The notes under the pieces are model-generated. The model was not told the origin of the DNA. It did not search any database and saw only the letters and a list, made by a program, of their open reading frames with translations. From a virus, in the IMG/VR virus record IMGVR_UViG_3300028800_000015, positions 1 to 50,210 of that record: a stretch of 50,210 bases of DNA; one strand, 5' to 3'. The position numbers and the translations under genes were made by a program. The stretch's first letter is position 1; each line of letters begins with the position of its first letter. Shown here piece after piece: positions 23,994 to 32,134 of this stretch.

Positions 23994-25696
23994 TTCTTCC
24001 AGCCCTTCTCGGCGATGATGGCGTCGATCGCCTTGGCGATCGGCTCGAACTCCTCTGGGGTCCACTGAGAGAAGCCCTGCAAGTCATTATCCTTCGATCC
24101 ACGCAGAGATACAAGGTCCTTGATCTCAGACTGCATCTTGGGATCACCAGAGCGGGTGGCGATGTACTGTGCGTAGGCGCGTGCCCACTGCTCGTGTGGC
24201 TGGAGCATGTAGCCGGCGTAGGTGAGACCGCTTCCCTGAACTCGACCGCTCATCCGGTAGCCGCCCTTGCCAGTGCGCTCGCGGTCTCGCAGTTCCTTGA
24301 TCTCGGTCGAGTCGGAGATCGCCTTCCACCAGTTCTGCCAGGTGGTCGGAACGTCGCCAGCGTCCGAGCGGGTAGCTCCGAGCATCGAGAAGGTCGGAGA
24401 GTGCAGCGCCGCGCGGGTGCTCATGTAGTGAACGCGCCGGTTGACGGGGCGATCCGTCCCAGCGTCGCTGTGGAGCGGAATGTGGTCGAGCCAGTGACCG
24501 ACCTCGTGAGCCATCGTCGTAGCCTGGTGGTCGCCTTCAGTCGAGAGCGCGATGTTGTCTGCGGCCGGGTTGTTGGCGTGCCACGAATAACGTCCGTAGA
24601 AGCCGCGGGCGTTGCTCTTCTTCAGTGGAATCGGCACGAGCTCGCCGTCGCTGTGGACCTTGTCGATCGCCGCGAGCGCACGGCGGGCTCCGTCGTTGAT
24701 GACGTTGCTTGCCTTCGGAATGTTTATCGACTTCGAGACCGGATCGCCCTGCTTCGAGACGGACGCATACGCCGCCGCCTGGCGACTGCGCTCTGCCTCG
24801 GCACGGGTCCGCTTCGCCTCGCGCTTGTTGACGTAGTTCAGCACGCCGTGCTTGTCAGCGCCGAGGTCAATCGCCTGCTGAAGCACCTCTGGCGGCCACT
24901 GGTAGTCGTTGCGACCGTACTTCTCGGTTGCGTCGTCCAAGAACTTCTGGAGCTTGGCCGCCTGCTCGGGATCTTCCCGCTTCGCTCGCGCGGCTTCACG
25001 CGCTTGGCGGTCGGCGTACTGCTTCTCGATCCTACGTTGGTTCGAGAGCGTCGCCGCCACCTCGCGCTTTTCGAGGTCCTGCTTGTTCGCGCGGGTGTAG
25101 AGCTGCTCGTGTGCCGCGATGCGTTGCGCTGCGTACTCCTCCGGGGTGCTTGCACCGCCGTACGGATGGAACGGTTGCTCGCCGCTCTTGTGCCGAGCCA
25201 GCGCACGGTTGATGTTGTCTCGGATCGCCTGGTCACGCTCTTCGATCTGCTGGCGCACCTTCACGTGAAGGGCAGCACGTTCGTCTCCGAGACGTGCCAG
25301 GTGCTCCAGCTTGCCGTCCGAGATCTTGTGGTAGCCGCCCTGCTCCCTGACGCTCTTCTGAAGTGACTTGATGTAGACAGCCTTCGTGACCTTCTTGCCC
25401 TGGACAGAGAACTCACCAGTCTCGGGCTCGGATGGCTTCGGTGCCGTCGGTGGCATAGCCTCCTTGGGCTTGACCTTCTCGACGGGCGACAGACCGAGTT
25501 CGTGCTGTCCCGGTTCGAGATTCCAGTGCTTGGCGCCGGCTCCGAAGAGCTTCTTCGCCAGTGCACCCTTGCGATTGGCGAGAGCCGTGGCTCGATCGAG
25601 CGGAATGTAGCCGTGCTTCCAGTGGTACGCCGTGCCGGCGACGTGGTGCTTGTTGACAGCCGCCAGGTCGATGAAGCGCTCGATGCCGCGAGCCAT
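23990..25696 (-). CDS. Internal-head protein with HEVGH metallopeptidase domain
   Basis: This 568-residue protein combines an N-terminal head-region signature with a zinc metallopeptidase motif. Residues 7-11 (RFIDL) and 26-32 (WKHGYIP) match the 373-residue neighbour. Residues about 125-330 are a long Arg/Glu/Gln/Ala-rich helical region, probably coiled coil. H397-E398-V-G-H401 (24494-24508), followed by W-L-D-H405, is a zincin HExxH site. GGGAG lies eight bases before the ATG. It is a good candidate for a protein packaged and ejected into the host, or a MuF-type effector. Its substrate is unknown; a third metal ligand was not identified with confidence. Confidence 0.8.
   Translation of the reverse strand: MARGIERFIDLAAVNKHHVAGTAYHWKHGYIPLDRATALANRKGALAKKLFGAGAKHWNLEPGQHELGLSPVEKVKPKEAMPPTAPKPSEPETGEFSVQGKKVTKAVYIKSLQKSVREQGGYHKISDGKLEHLARLGDERAALHVKVRQQIEERDQAIRDNINRALARHKSGEQPFHPYGGASTPEEYAAQRIAAHEQLYTRANKQDLEKREVAATLSNQRRIEKQYADRQAREAARAKREDPEQAAKLQKFLDDATEKYGRNDYQWPPEVLQQAIDLGADKHGVLNYVNKREAKRTRAEAERSRQAAAYASVSKQGDPVSKSINIPKASNVINDGARRALAAIDKVHSDGELVPIPLKKSNARGFYGRYSWHANNPAADNIALSTEGDHQATTMAHEVGHWLDHIPLHSDAGTDRPVNRRVHYMSTRAALHSPTFSMLGATRSDAGDVPTTWQNWWKAISDSTEIKELRDRERTGKGGYRMSGRVQGSGLTYAGYMLQPHEQWARAYAQYIATRSGDPKMQSEIKDLVSLRGSKDNDLQGFSQWTPEEFEPIAKAIDAIIAEKGWKK
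25602..25621. repeat. 20-base identical repeat encoding the WKHGYIP signature (copy 2)
   Basis: This is the second exact copy of the sequence at 23723-23742, lying at the start of the 568-residue gene. Confidence 0.85.
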
Positions 25697-25698
25697 GG

Positions 25699-26226
25699 CT
25701 AGTTCTCCCGAGAGAGGTTCAGCGAAGCCGCCGCTGCGCTGGCCTGGACTCGTACTGATCGGCTGGCGTTACGGATGCTGGCCTTCGTCGATGACGCCTG
25801 GCGCATCGCGCGCAGTCGTGCGTCACTGTTCTGCGACTTGGTGCGGTAGGCCGACCGGGCGGCCTTGTTTGTCGACCGCATCGCCTTGCCGCGGGTCACT
25901 CGTGCAACCCGAATGGCCTTGGCCGCCGCCGCGCGAGTTCGCGCCTGCTGTGCCGCCAGACTAGCGGCCGATGCTGTCGCAACCGACTTCTTCGGTGTGG
26001 CCGGTGCCTTGACGACAGGTGTCACTACGTTCGCGGGTGGCGGGGTGGACTGCCACGGCGTCGCGGCTGTCGGCGCAGCCGCCGACGAGACCATCGGCGC
26101 GGGCGCAGCAGCCGGTGCGGAAGCAACGGGTGCCGGCCCTGCTGGCTTCTTCTTGCCCGTCTTGGGCCGCGTCTGATCGAACGCAACCCAGCTCAGGTCT
26201 CGGAAGAGCCTCTGGGGCCGAGCCAT
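25699..26226 (-). CDS. Basic Ala/Pro-rich head-region protein
   Basis: This 175-residue protein has a short N-terminal segment (RLFRDLSWVAFDQ) resembling the R-F-I-D-L start of its neighbours, then a Pro/Ala/Val-rich disordered linker, then a strongly basic Ala/Arg/Lys helical part. Its charge suggests DNA binding inside the capsid, but no fold is recognised. It lies two bases upstream of the metallopeptidase gene. The ribosome binding site is weak. Confidence 0.65.
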   Translation of the reverse strand: MARPQRLFRDLSWVAFDQTRPKTGKKKPAGPAPVASAPAAAPAPMVSSAAAPTAATPWQSTPPPANVVTPVVKAPATPKKSVATASAASLAAQQARTRAAAAKAIRVARVTRGKAMRSTNKAARSAYRTKSQNSDARLRAMRQASSTKASIRNASRSVRVQASAAAASLNLSREN

Positions 26227-26859
26227 CTACTTCTTCTTGGGTCGGAGCGAGACTCCACTGGAAGCCGCCTTGACGAACTTCTTCTTGCCGTACTTGCGCC
26301 GGCCGATCCAAGCAGCGAGCGCGCCGGGGTTGCTGGCACCCTTGGCCTTGAGCTGACTGGAGAGCTTGCCGAAGCCGACGTAGGAGAGGTCGATCAGCGG
26401 AGCGACTTCTGCGTACGCCAGCGACGTCTCGTTGCCCTTCGGCTCATGGTTCTTGAGCGCCGCCTTGGCCGCTGCCTTCTTCAGCTTGATGCGCTTGCCA
26501 CCCTTGCCGAACGGCGCAGCCTGCTTGCCGCCGAAGTTCGCGATGCCTGCCATGTCTACCGTCCTTGAGTGATCGTGCACTGCGGCCTTCGCACGTAGCG
26601 CAGCCCATTGTGCCAGAGCAGCCGTAGCCGCTGCTCGAACGGCCGGATTCTTGCTGGTTGCCGCCCAGACCTCCATGCGTGACTTCGCCTCGGCGATGTC
26701 ACTACTGGTGACGTGGCCGCCGTGCTTGCGGGCGATCCCACGAGCCACACCGCGCACGTACGGAGGCAAGCCGCCGTTCTTCGCGACCCAGTTGTCGCTC
26801 TTGCTGGTGCTCAGCGGGGATTCGTCGATCGGTCGGCCGCCAGGAGAGATCCCGGCCAT
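26227..26859 (-). CDS. Head-region protein with DNWVAKNGGLPPYV motif
   Basis: This 210-residue protein has two modules. Residues about 20-95 carry DNWVAKNGGLPPYVRGVARG and a helical A-T-A-A-L-A-Q-W end, a module I know from Streptomyces phage head-region proteins. The second half has IDLSYVGFGKL, then ALAAWIGRRKYGKKKF and a basic tail, another module of those proteins. Function is not established; it may be packaged or bind DNA. The next gene follows without a gap. No strong Shine-Dalgarno is seen. Confidence 0.7.
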   Translation of the reverse strand: MAGISPGGRPIDESPLSTSKSDNWVAKNGGLPPYVRGVARGIARKHGGHVTSSDIAEAKSRMEVWAATSKNPAVRAAATAALAQWAALRAKAAVHDHSRTVDMAGIANFGGKQAAPFGKGGKRIKLKKAAAKAALKNHEPKGNETSLAYAEVAPLIDLSYVGFGKLSSQLKAKGASNPGALAAWIGRRKYGKKKFVKAASSGVSLRPKKK

Positions 26860-26861
26860 GG

Positions 26862-27131
26862 CTACGACGTCAGAACGCCGGCAGAGACAAGCAACGCCTG
26901 AAGAGCATTGATGTGCGCGTTGAGCGACGCGAAGTTCTCGTTCGCGTCGGCCGCTGTGTGCGCCGCCGTGTCAGATCGAACAGCCACCAGAGTCGAACCA
27001 GGCGTGCCAGTCGTCGAGTCGGTCAGATGTGCTGGCTCTGCCTGCGGATCGACGGGTCCGCCACCAGGGCCGTTGTCGATCGCCTTGGCGATGGAAACAC
27101 CATCGAGGTGCATGGGCTTGGTACGGGCCAT
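26862..27131 (-). CDS. Probable head fibre or decoration protein
   Basis: This encodes 89 residues, with a DSTTGTPGSTL segment followed by a helix with A-D-A-N-E-N-F-A-S-L-N-A-H-I-N-A-L, a layout seen in small head fibre proteins of actinophages. AGGAG is seven bases before the ATG. Position among head genes supports a virion role. Confidence 0.55.
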   Translation of the reverse strand: MARTKPMHLDGVSIAKAIDNGPGGGPVDPQAEPAHLTDSTTGTPGSTLVAVRSDTAAHTAADANENFASLNAHINALQALLVSAGVLTS

Positions 27132-27167
27132 GATCGAACTCCTAGGTCTCTGTCCGGCTAGCGTACC

Positions 27168-28076
27168 TCAGTCGAGGTAGCCTGCGGTCGGACGGTCATC
27201 GAACTCCGGGTGCTCGGTGAAGAACGTCAGCAGCGTTGCACAGTGCCACATGACAGCCGCCAGGTGTGACGAGCCGAGCTCGGTGTCGAAGTTCTCGCCG
27301 TTCCACCAGGCGATCGCGTGCCGCTGAAGAGCAGCGTACGACTTGCTCCACTCGAAGCCCTGGCGCCAGTTGTTCGGTGGGTACTTCTCTGCCGTACGCC
27401 CGTAATGCTCGGCCAGCGCGGTCAGTGCCTCGGCCGGGATCAGGTCGTGCCGAGCGAGCTTGACGCCCTTGAGTCCACCCGTGACTGACTTCGAGATCCA
27501 CTCACCGTGGATGATCTGGGCGACCGGCTCGGCCTTCTCCTCGACGAACACGTCTTCGGCGCAGCAGTCGGCTGTCAGGCAGTCACAACCATGCAGTGCC
27601 TCGTCGAGACTGAGGATCGGAATGTGGATCGCTGTGGCAAGAGCCGTCTCAGCGAGAGCACCACTGGAGTCACGCCAGCCGTCCAGCACGACGACAGCAT
27701 CGGCGTACTTGGCGATCCACTGTGTGTCGTCAGCCAGCGCCTCGCGCACACTGAAGCCCTCACGTTCGGCGACTTCGTACTCATTACCGGTATCGGACTT
27801 CTCGAAGCCGTTGCCGTAGACCATCCGGTCACGCTCGGCGGGCGAGAAGACGTGGTAGCCAGCAGCGCGGAGCTTCGCCGCTCCTGCGTCGAACGCCGGG
27901 AAGTTGAAGTCGGGCAGACCGCGCATCGGGCCGGCGAGATAAACCTTCCTGATGCCAGCGATTGTCTTCGGGCAACCAGTGCGGTCAGTCGGAGAAGTCG
28001 TGATCGACGTGAGATCCTGGTACTCGGTTGCGCTCGTACTGGCGACGGGCTTCTGCTGCTTCTGCTTGCGCGGCAT
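27168..28076 (-). CDS. Fusion of DUF4406 deoxyribosyltransferase-like and DUF5664 dNTP diphosphohydrolase-like domains
   Basis: This 302-residue protein appears to join two nucleotide enzymes. Residues about 43-160 match DUF4406, related to nucleoside 2-deoxyribosyltransferases: YLAGPMRG (46-53), NFPAF, a D132-G-W segment and the putative nucleophile E143 in S-G-A-L-A-E. Residues about 203-295 match DUF5664, the family that includes MazZ-type dATP/dGTP diphosphohydrolases: KLARHDLIPAEAL, KYPPNNWRQG, RHAIAWWNGE261-x2-D264 and HLAAVMW. A Cys-rich linker (C164, C166, C171, C172) connects them. Such a protein could reshape purine deoxynucleotide pools. No PurZ partner was found. GAGG lies seven bases before the ATG. 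Confidence 0.78.
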   Translation of the reverse strand: MPRKQKQQKPVASTSATEYQDLTSITTSPTDRTGCPKTIAGIRKVYLAGPMRGLPDFNFPAFDAGAAKLRAAGYHVFSPAERDRMVYGNGFEKSDTGNEYEVAEREGFSVREALADDTQWIAKYADAVVVLDGWRDSSGALAETALATAIHIPILSLDEALHGCDCLTADCCAEDVFVEEKAEPVAQIIHGEWISKSVTGGLKGVKLARHDLIPAEALTALAEHYGRTAEKYPPNNWRQGFEWSKSYAALQRHAIAWWNGENFDTELGSSHLAAVMWHCATLLTFFTEHPEFDDRPTAGYLD

Positions 28077-28281
28077 CCTTGGTCCTCTTCTCGATCTCGC
28101 GGTTGATGTACCAGACGGCCTTGCGAAGATCCTCGATCGCGTCGGACTTCAGGTCGCAGCGCCAGATGTACTTGACGGCGTTGCCGAGGTTGAAGTTCAT
28201 GTGCTCGACGACGGCGATGCACTCGACACCACTCGGGTGCCCTGCGTAGTGCTGAGGATGGTTGACGGCATCGTCAGACAA
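27985..28281 (-). CDS. DUF3310 family protein
   Basis: This 98-residue protein matches DUF3310: VNHPQHYAGHPSGVECI near the N-terminus and NFNLGNAVKYIWRCDLKSDAIEDLRKA in the middle, then a charged helix. The family is often annotated as a nucleotide kinase-like protein but its role is unproven. The TTG start at 28281 has AAGGAG seven bases upstream; ATG starts upstream would run into the phosphoesterase gene. It overlaps the fusion gene by 92 bases in another frame, a large overlap for this genome. Confidence 0.8.
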   Translation of the reverse strand: MSDDAVNHPQHYAGHPSGVECIAVVEHMNFNLGNAVKYIWRCDLKSDAIEDLRKAVWYINREIEKRTKDAAQAEAAEARRQYERNRVPGSHVDHDFSD

Positions 28282-29329
28282 CGTACTGCTCCTTCTCCAG
28301 TCCGATCTCTTCGGGCTTCGCCAGGAAGATCTTGTACTGGCTCGCGACGTGGCCGGACTCGGGCTCGATAAAGTGCAGTCGCTGACTCGGAAGAGCCGCC
28401 GCCGCCATGCCGTCTCGGGCGTAACGGTTGTCACTTTCGGTCGAGCCAGTCTGGTAGACCGCGCCGATTCCGTTCGCCATGGCCCACTCGGCGTGGTTGT
28501 GATAGTGGCCGACGTAGACGTCGCGGAAGGGCCAGTTGTACGCACCAGAACGCCAGCGGTTGCAGTGGTTGACGATCGTCATGGGCGACGCGAAGCCGCC
28601 TCGGCCGATCTCGTCGCCGTGGATCAGCAGCGCGCGGTAGTTACCGATCTCGATGCGCTGGATATCCTCGGACGTGTCCGACCAGGTGACGTGACCGAGG
28701 TCTGCGCAGAACGCCGACGCCAGCTTGTACGTCATCCGGTCGGCGTTGTCGCTCTTCGGTACTGCATCGCGCTTCGAGCCGAGCCGGCCGTGGTTGCCCC
28801 ACTCACCGATGACTGTGACGTCGTGGTACTCGGCCGCCGCGAAGCGCACGACGTGCTCGATCAGCCGCGCCACGTAGACGTACTGGTCGAAGAGCTCCTT
28901 GTCGATCTCGTACGGTTGCGTCGGGAAGTTGAACAGACCCTCGATCATGTCACCGCCGAGAGCGATCGTCACAGCGTCGACAGGGTGGTCAGCGCGCTGG
29001 ATCTCGGTGATCCGGTGTGCCTTCGACAAGAAGAGCTTGACGCGAGCCGTCATCACCTCGGAGTTGTACGAGGTGGTCAGCTTCGAGCCTTGCCAATCGG
29101 TGAGGTGCCACAGGCTGTGTTCAGGCTTGCCCTTCTTGGTGCTGCGCCGCGGGCGGACGATCTTCTCGGGCGGCCCGAACGCTGACGCCGCTGCCAGAGC
29201 GCCTTCGTACGCTGCCTCGGCGAGCGTTGCCTTCTTGTCCTTGGCCTTGGCGAGTTGCTGCGCCATCAGCCGCATGGCCTGGCGCATCTGCTGGCGATCA
29301 AGGTCATCGTCCAAGCGCAACGACTCCAT
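28274..29329 (-). CDS. Calcineurin-like metallophosphoesterase
   Basis: This 351-residue enzyme belongs to the metallophosphoesterase superfamily, which hydrolyses phosphodiesters or phosphomonoesters with two metal ions. The metal ligand motifs appear in order: H-L-T-D-W-Q-G, G-G-D-M-I-E-G, G-E-W-G-N-H-G-R, H-G-D-E-I-G and V-G-H-Y-H-N-H. A helical N-terminal 50 residues precedes the domain. The GNHGR variant and nearby gene content recall MRE11-like nucleases, but the substrate is unknown. GAGG is seven bases before the ATG. It sits unusually among head genes. Confidence 0.85.
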   Translation of the reverse strand: MESLRLDDDLDRQQMRQAMRLMAQQLAKAKDKKATLAEAAYEGALAAASAFGPPEKIVRPRRSTKKGKPEHSLWHLTDWQGSKLTTSYNSEVMTARVKLFLSKAHRITEIQRADHPVDAVTIALGGDMIEGLFNFPTQPYEIDKELFDQYVYVARLIEHVVRFAAAEYHDVTVIGEWGNHGRLGSKRDAVPKSDNADRMTYKLASAFCADLGHVTWSDTSEDIQRIEIGNYRALLIHGDEIGRGGFASPMTIVNHCNRWRSGAYNWPFRDVYVGHYHNHAEWAMANGIGAVYQTGSTESDNRYARDGMAAAALPSQRLHFIEPESGHVASQYKIFLAKPEEIGLEKEQYVV

Positions 29330-29331
29330 GC

Positions 29332-29601
29332 CTAGTCCTCCCGGTAGCAGTTACACAGCTCGCTGCGATGCTTGTTGATTGCATCGCTACTAACGCGAGA
29401 GACCTTCCTTGAGAGTACGGGCGAAAGTTGCGCCGCGCTCCACTTCGGATTGTCGATCGCGGCCCGGATCTCGGCCGAGTTCGGATGGTCCTTCAGCATC
29501 ATACCGACAGGACAGAGTTGCTTCGGTGGGGCGGCGAGAAGTTCGACGAGCTCGGGGTCATCGGTGTAGTTCCCGACGGAGTGCAGCGGTGGTCGAGCCA
29601 T
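29332..29601 (-). CDS. Small HTH-like DNA-binding protein
   Basis: This 89-residue protein has a Pro-rich start, then C-P-V-G and a predicted helix-turn-helix: EIRAAIDNPKWSAAQLSPVL followed by a helix ending in A-I-N-K-H-R, and a C-x-C end. Such proteins occur in actinophages as HTH regulators, and a link to packaging is conceivable because of the location near terminase and portal. GGGAG lies eight bases before the ATG. The regulatory role is inferred. Confidence 0.6.
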   Translation of the reverse strand: MARPPLHSVGNYTDDPELVELLAAPPKQLCPVGMMLKDHPNSAEIRAAIDNPKWSAAQLSPVLSRKVSRVSSDAINKHRSELCNCYRED

Positions 29602-29628
29602 GGAGGAATCTCCCTAGAGACGGCGATG

Positions 29629-30366
29629 TCAAGCGGTCTTGCGAGGATACAACCTACGACCTGACGTGTCCAGCAGAATCGGCTTCACGGCGTCATTGAC
29701 CCAGCCAGCGCCAGGGATCGGCGGACCAGCCGTACAGCCGCAGTTGGGGTGAACCGCACCGGGCCAGCCGAGGACGGTGCCCTGGCTCGCGCGGAAGTTG
29801 TGGCCGTTGGCCTTGATGCACTCGATCTCGTTGTTCAGTAATGGATCGAGGTACCAGCCGAGCACGTCACCGAAGAACTGGACGGCCTTGTCAACGTCGA
29901 GTGCCGCCTTCATGCGGCCAGCCTGAGCAGCACGGTGGCGCTCGTAGAGCAGGCTCTCCTGGCTCAGCGCCGCCCGGTGCGGCTTGCCTTCCTTCTCGGC
30001 CTTCTCCAGCCTCTCAGCCGCCGCCAGGACGTACGCAGCGCGCATCATCAGCTCTTGCTGCGCCGCCGCCGCTTCTGCCGGTCCAGCGCCTTCTGCGGCT
30101 GGTGCGTGGGCACTCTCGCGTGCCAGCCCAGCGACTGCCAACAGGTTCGGCATCGAGATCTTCGGAAAGAGTGATGAGAGTGCTGACGCCAGACCGACTG
30201 TCGTCGCCGCTGTCAGTAGCAGCAGCGCGATGTCTCGGATCTTATGGTTGTCCTGCGGGGGTGGCTTGACCGTGTGAGTCGCCTGGATTGGCGTCGTCTG
30301 CGGCCCTTGTGACTCGGTGGCAACAGGGCCAGCCAGGTCGATCTCATGGAAGCCGACGCGAGTCAC
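29629..30366 (-). CDS. MuF-like head morphogenesis protein
   Basis: This 245-residue protein resembles the C-terminal part of phage Mu F-like minor head proteins, which bind the portal. It has a NEIECIKANGH segment and H-P-N-C-G-C-T-A near residue 213, the family's metal-like signature. A hydrophobic stretch near residues 45-75 could be a membrane-active or buried helix. The N-terminus contains F-H-E-I-D10-L-A, resembling the signatures of downstream head proteins. The GTG overlaps the upstream stop (GTGA). Confidence 0.75.
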   Translation of the reverse strand: MTRVGFHEIDLAGPVATESQGPQTTPIQATHTVKPPPQDNHKIRDIALLLLTAATTVGLASALSSLFPKISMPNLLAVAGLARESAHAPAAEGAGPAEAAAAQQELMMRAAYVLAAAERLEKAEKEGKPHRAALSQESLLYERHRAAQAGRMKAALDVDKAVQFFGDVLGWYLDPLLNNEIECIKANGHNFRASQGTVLGWPGAVHPNCGCTAGPPIPGAGWVNDAVKPILLDTSGRRLYPRKTA

Positions 30367-30575
30367 TCGCCGTCCTCTGTTGCGAGCGCATCTGCATCCT
30401 CGGCATCCTCATCTTCTGTGGCGTAGCCAGCCGCCACCTGGTCCTTCAGCATCGAGCGGTACGCCTGGTTGGCGCGCTTGCGAAGGTCATCGAGAATGTC
30501 CGGGTTGTACGCCGAGGAGACGGCTACCTCGACCTTGCCGTTGGCTGAATCCTCGATCGTGACCTTGATGCTCAT
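30363..30575 (-). CDS. Small acidic protein between portal and MuF
   Basis: This encodes 70 residues: a beta-rich N-terminus, a helix with DDLRKRANQAYRSML, and an acidic tail of Glu/Asp/Ala. The family is unknown. The ATG overlaps the portal stop (ATGA) and its own stop overlaps the MuF start (GTGA), so it is tightly coupled to both. Confidence 0.7.
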   Translation of the reverse strand: MSIKVTIEDSANGKVEVAVSSAYNPDILDDLRKRANQAYRSMLKDQVAAGYATEDEDAEDADALATEDGE

Positions 30576-32134
30576 GCGAGCACCGGAGCACCGACGAGTG
30601 ACTTGGCTGACGGAGGCGCGGGCGCGGGCGCCACAACCGGAGCAGGTGCGGGTGCGGCCGGCGGAATCGAGCCCTTCGTCGCAGGCTTCGCGAGCTTGCC
30701 TGTCTGCAACGCCGACGCCGCCGCCTGAGTGGCGCCAGCGATCGCCGCCGTACCCTGCCCGACCGGACTGGCACCAGCAGCACTAGCCTGTGCCGCCGCT
30801 GCCTGAGCCTTGGCCGCCGCCGCCTCGAAGTCCTTCTCGACCTGTGCACCGTCGAGACCGATGTAGTTGCCGACGAGAGCCGCAAGCTGGCCGATGAAGG
30901 TGTCAGGGATCAGAGCGCTCGCGCTCCGGGCCATCACCATCTTCTCCAGCAGGTCGACGCTGATCTGCTTGTCGATGTCGTTGAGCGGCTCGAACTTGTA
31001 GTACGGCACGGGCGCCGTCTTGCCGAAGTTGGCGCGCACCAATGGAGCGAACAGGTCGTTACGGACGCTGTACTCGATCTCGCGGGTCTTTGCCTCCTCC
31101 ATCTGGAGGAAGAAGTCGCTGGCGTCCGACGACAGTGCGTACGAACCAGTTCCCGCCGCCGCTGAGTCGGTGAGGTTCAGGAAGCCAGCGAGGCAAGCAG
31201 AGGTACCAGCGTTGTCGAGCCACTGGATCGCCTGCATGAACTGATCGGCACCCTTACCGCTGACATCGAGCTGTGTGATGCCGACAGAGTCGACACCGTT
31301 GGGTACGGCGACAGGGATGACGCCGCTGCTCTTCAGCTTCGCGATCTGACGCGCCACCTGGCTCGCCACTGCGATGTCGTTGGCCTGGACAACCGTCCGC
31401 GGCAGTGACACGTTCTCCAAGAACTGAAACCAGAGGAAGAGGATCTTCTGCTTGGTCTTCCAGGCCCAGTAGGCGATCTCCATGTCGGAGGTACCGTTCA
31501 GCGGGTCGCGCCGAGTGCCGTGGATATAGACGAAGGCTCGCGGCGCCTTGATCTGGATGGGCCAGTGACCCTTCGTGATCTCGGGGCCGACGTAGTACGC
31601 CTCCTGCTCAAAGCCGGCGAAGCCGCCGTGCTTCGGGTGACGCATCAGACGGCACGTTGTCTGCGGGCGCCACGCGACCTTGTCATACACGACCTTGCCC
31701 TCGAACTGGCCGGTGCCCTTGGCCCAGACCTTCTCGAAGTACGCGCGCTTGTAGGTGAAGCCGGTCGTCATGCGGTCGACGATCATGTGCAGCGGGTCCT
31801 TGGACCCTCCTGCGAAGTGGTCGGCTTCCCAGTAGTTGTTCAGCCAGTCACAGATGGTGTTGTTGGTGTCACCTGTGCCGGGGACGATCGAGCGAGTGGC
31901 GGACATGACGGGGAGGACCAGCACGTTTTCGAGCTGACGCGCCTTGTAGTCCTTCTGCATCATTTCAAAGAGGTCGCGAGCCTCCCAGTCACCGTAGTCG
32001 AAGATCAGCCCGTCGCGGTAGCCGAACATCAGGCGATCGAACCAACCGAACGATGAGCCCTCTTCCTTACCGAAGTCGCCCTTGTTTGGCAAGCGGAGGC
32101 TGTCGTCCTTGACGAGCTTCAGAACGTTAGCCAC
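30572..32134 (-). CDS. Portal protein (DUF935-like)
   Basis: This 520-residue protein is the probable portal, the dodecameric ring through which DNA enters and leaves the head. Features fit the DUF935 (Mu gp29-like) portals: an early GWFDRLMFGYRDG, WRPQTTCRLMRHPKHGG, WKTKQKILFLWFQFLENVS and a helical, Ala/Pro-rich C-terminus from about residue 425. AGGAG is six bases before the GTG. It overlaps the large terminase gene by eight bases and precedes MuF, the classic order. Confidence 0.87.
   Translation of the reverse strand: MANVLKLVKDDSLRLPNKGDFGKEEGSSFGWFDRLMFGYRDGLIFDYGDWEARDLFEMMQKDYKARQLENVLVLPVMSATRSIVPGTGDTNNTICDWLNNYWEADHFAGGSKDPLHMIVDRMTTGFTYKRAYFEKVWAKGTGQFEGKVVYDKVAWRPQTTCRLMRHPKHGGFAGFEQEAYYVGPEITKGHWPIQIKAPRAFVYIHGTRRDPLNGTSDMEIAYWAWKTKQKILFLWFQFLENVSLPRTVVQANDIAVASQVARQIAKLKSSGVIPVAVPNGVDSVGITQLDVSGKGADQFMQAIQWLDNAGTSACLAGFLNLTDSAAAGTGSYALSSDASDFFLQMEEAKTREIEYSVRNDLFAPLVRANFGKTAPVPYYKFEPLNDIDKQISVDLLEKMVMARSASALIPDTFIGQLAALVGNYIGLDGAQVEKDFEAAAAKAQAAAAQASAAGASPVGQGTAAIAGATQAAASALQTGKLAKPATKGSIPPAAPAPAPVVAPAPAPPSAKSLVGAPVLA

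Noticed and set aside
27168-28076. Evidence for a full 2-aminoadenine (Z) genome pathway
   Set aside because: A MazZ-like domain is present but no PurZ or DatZ-like gene was found, and the polymerase gives no sign of special base use.
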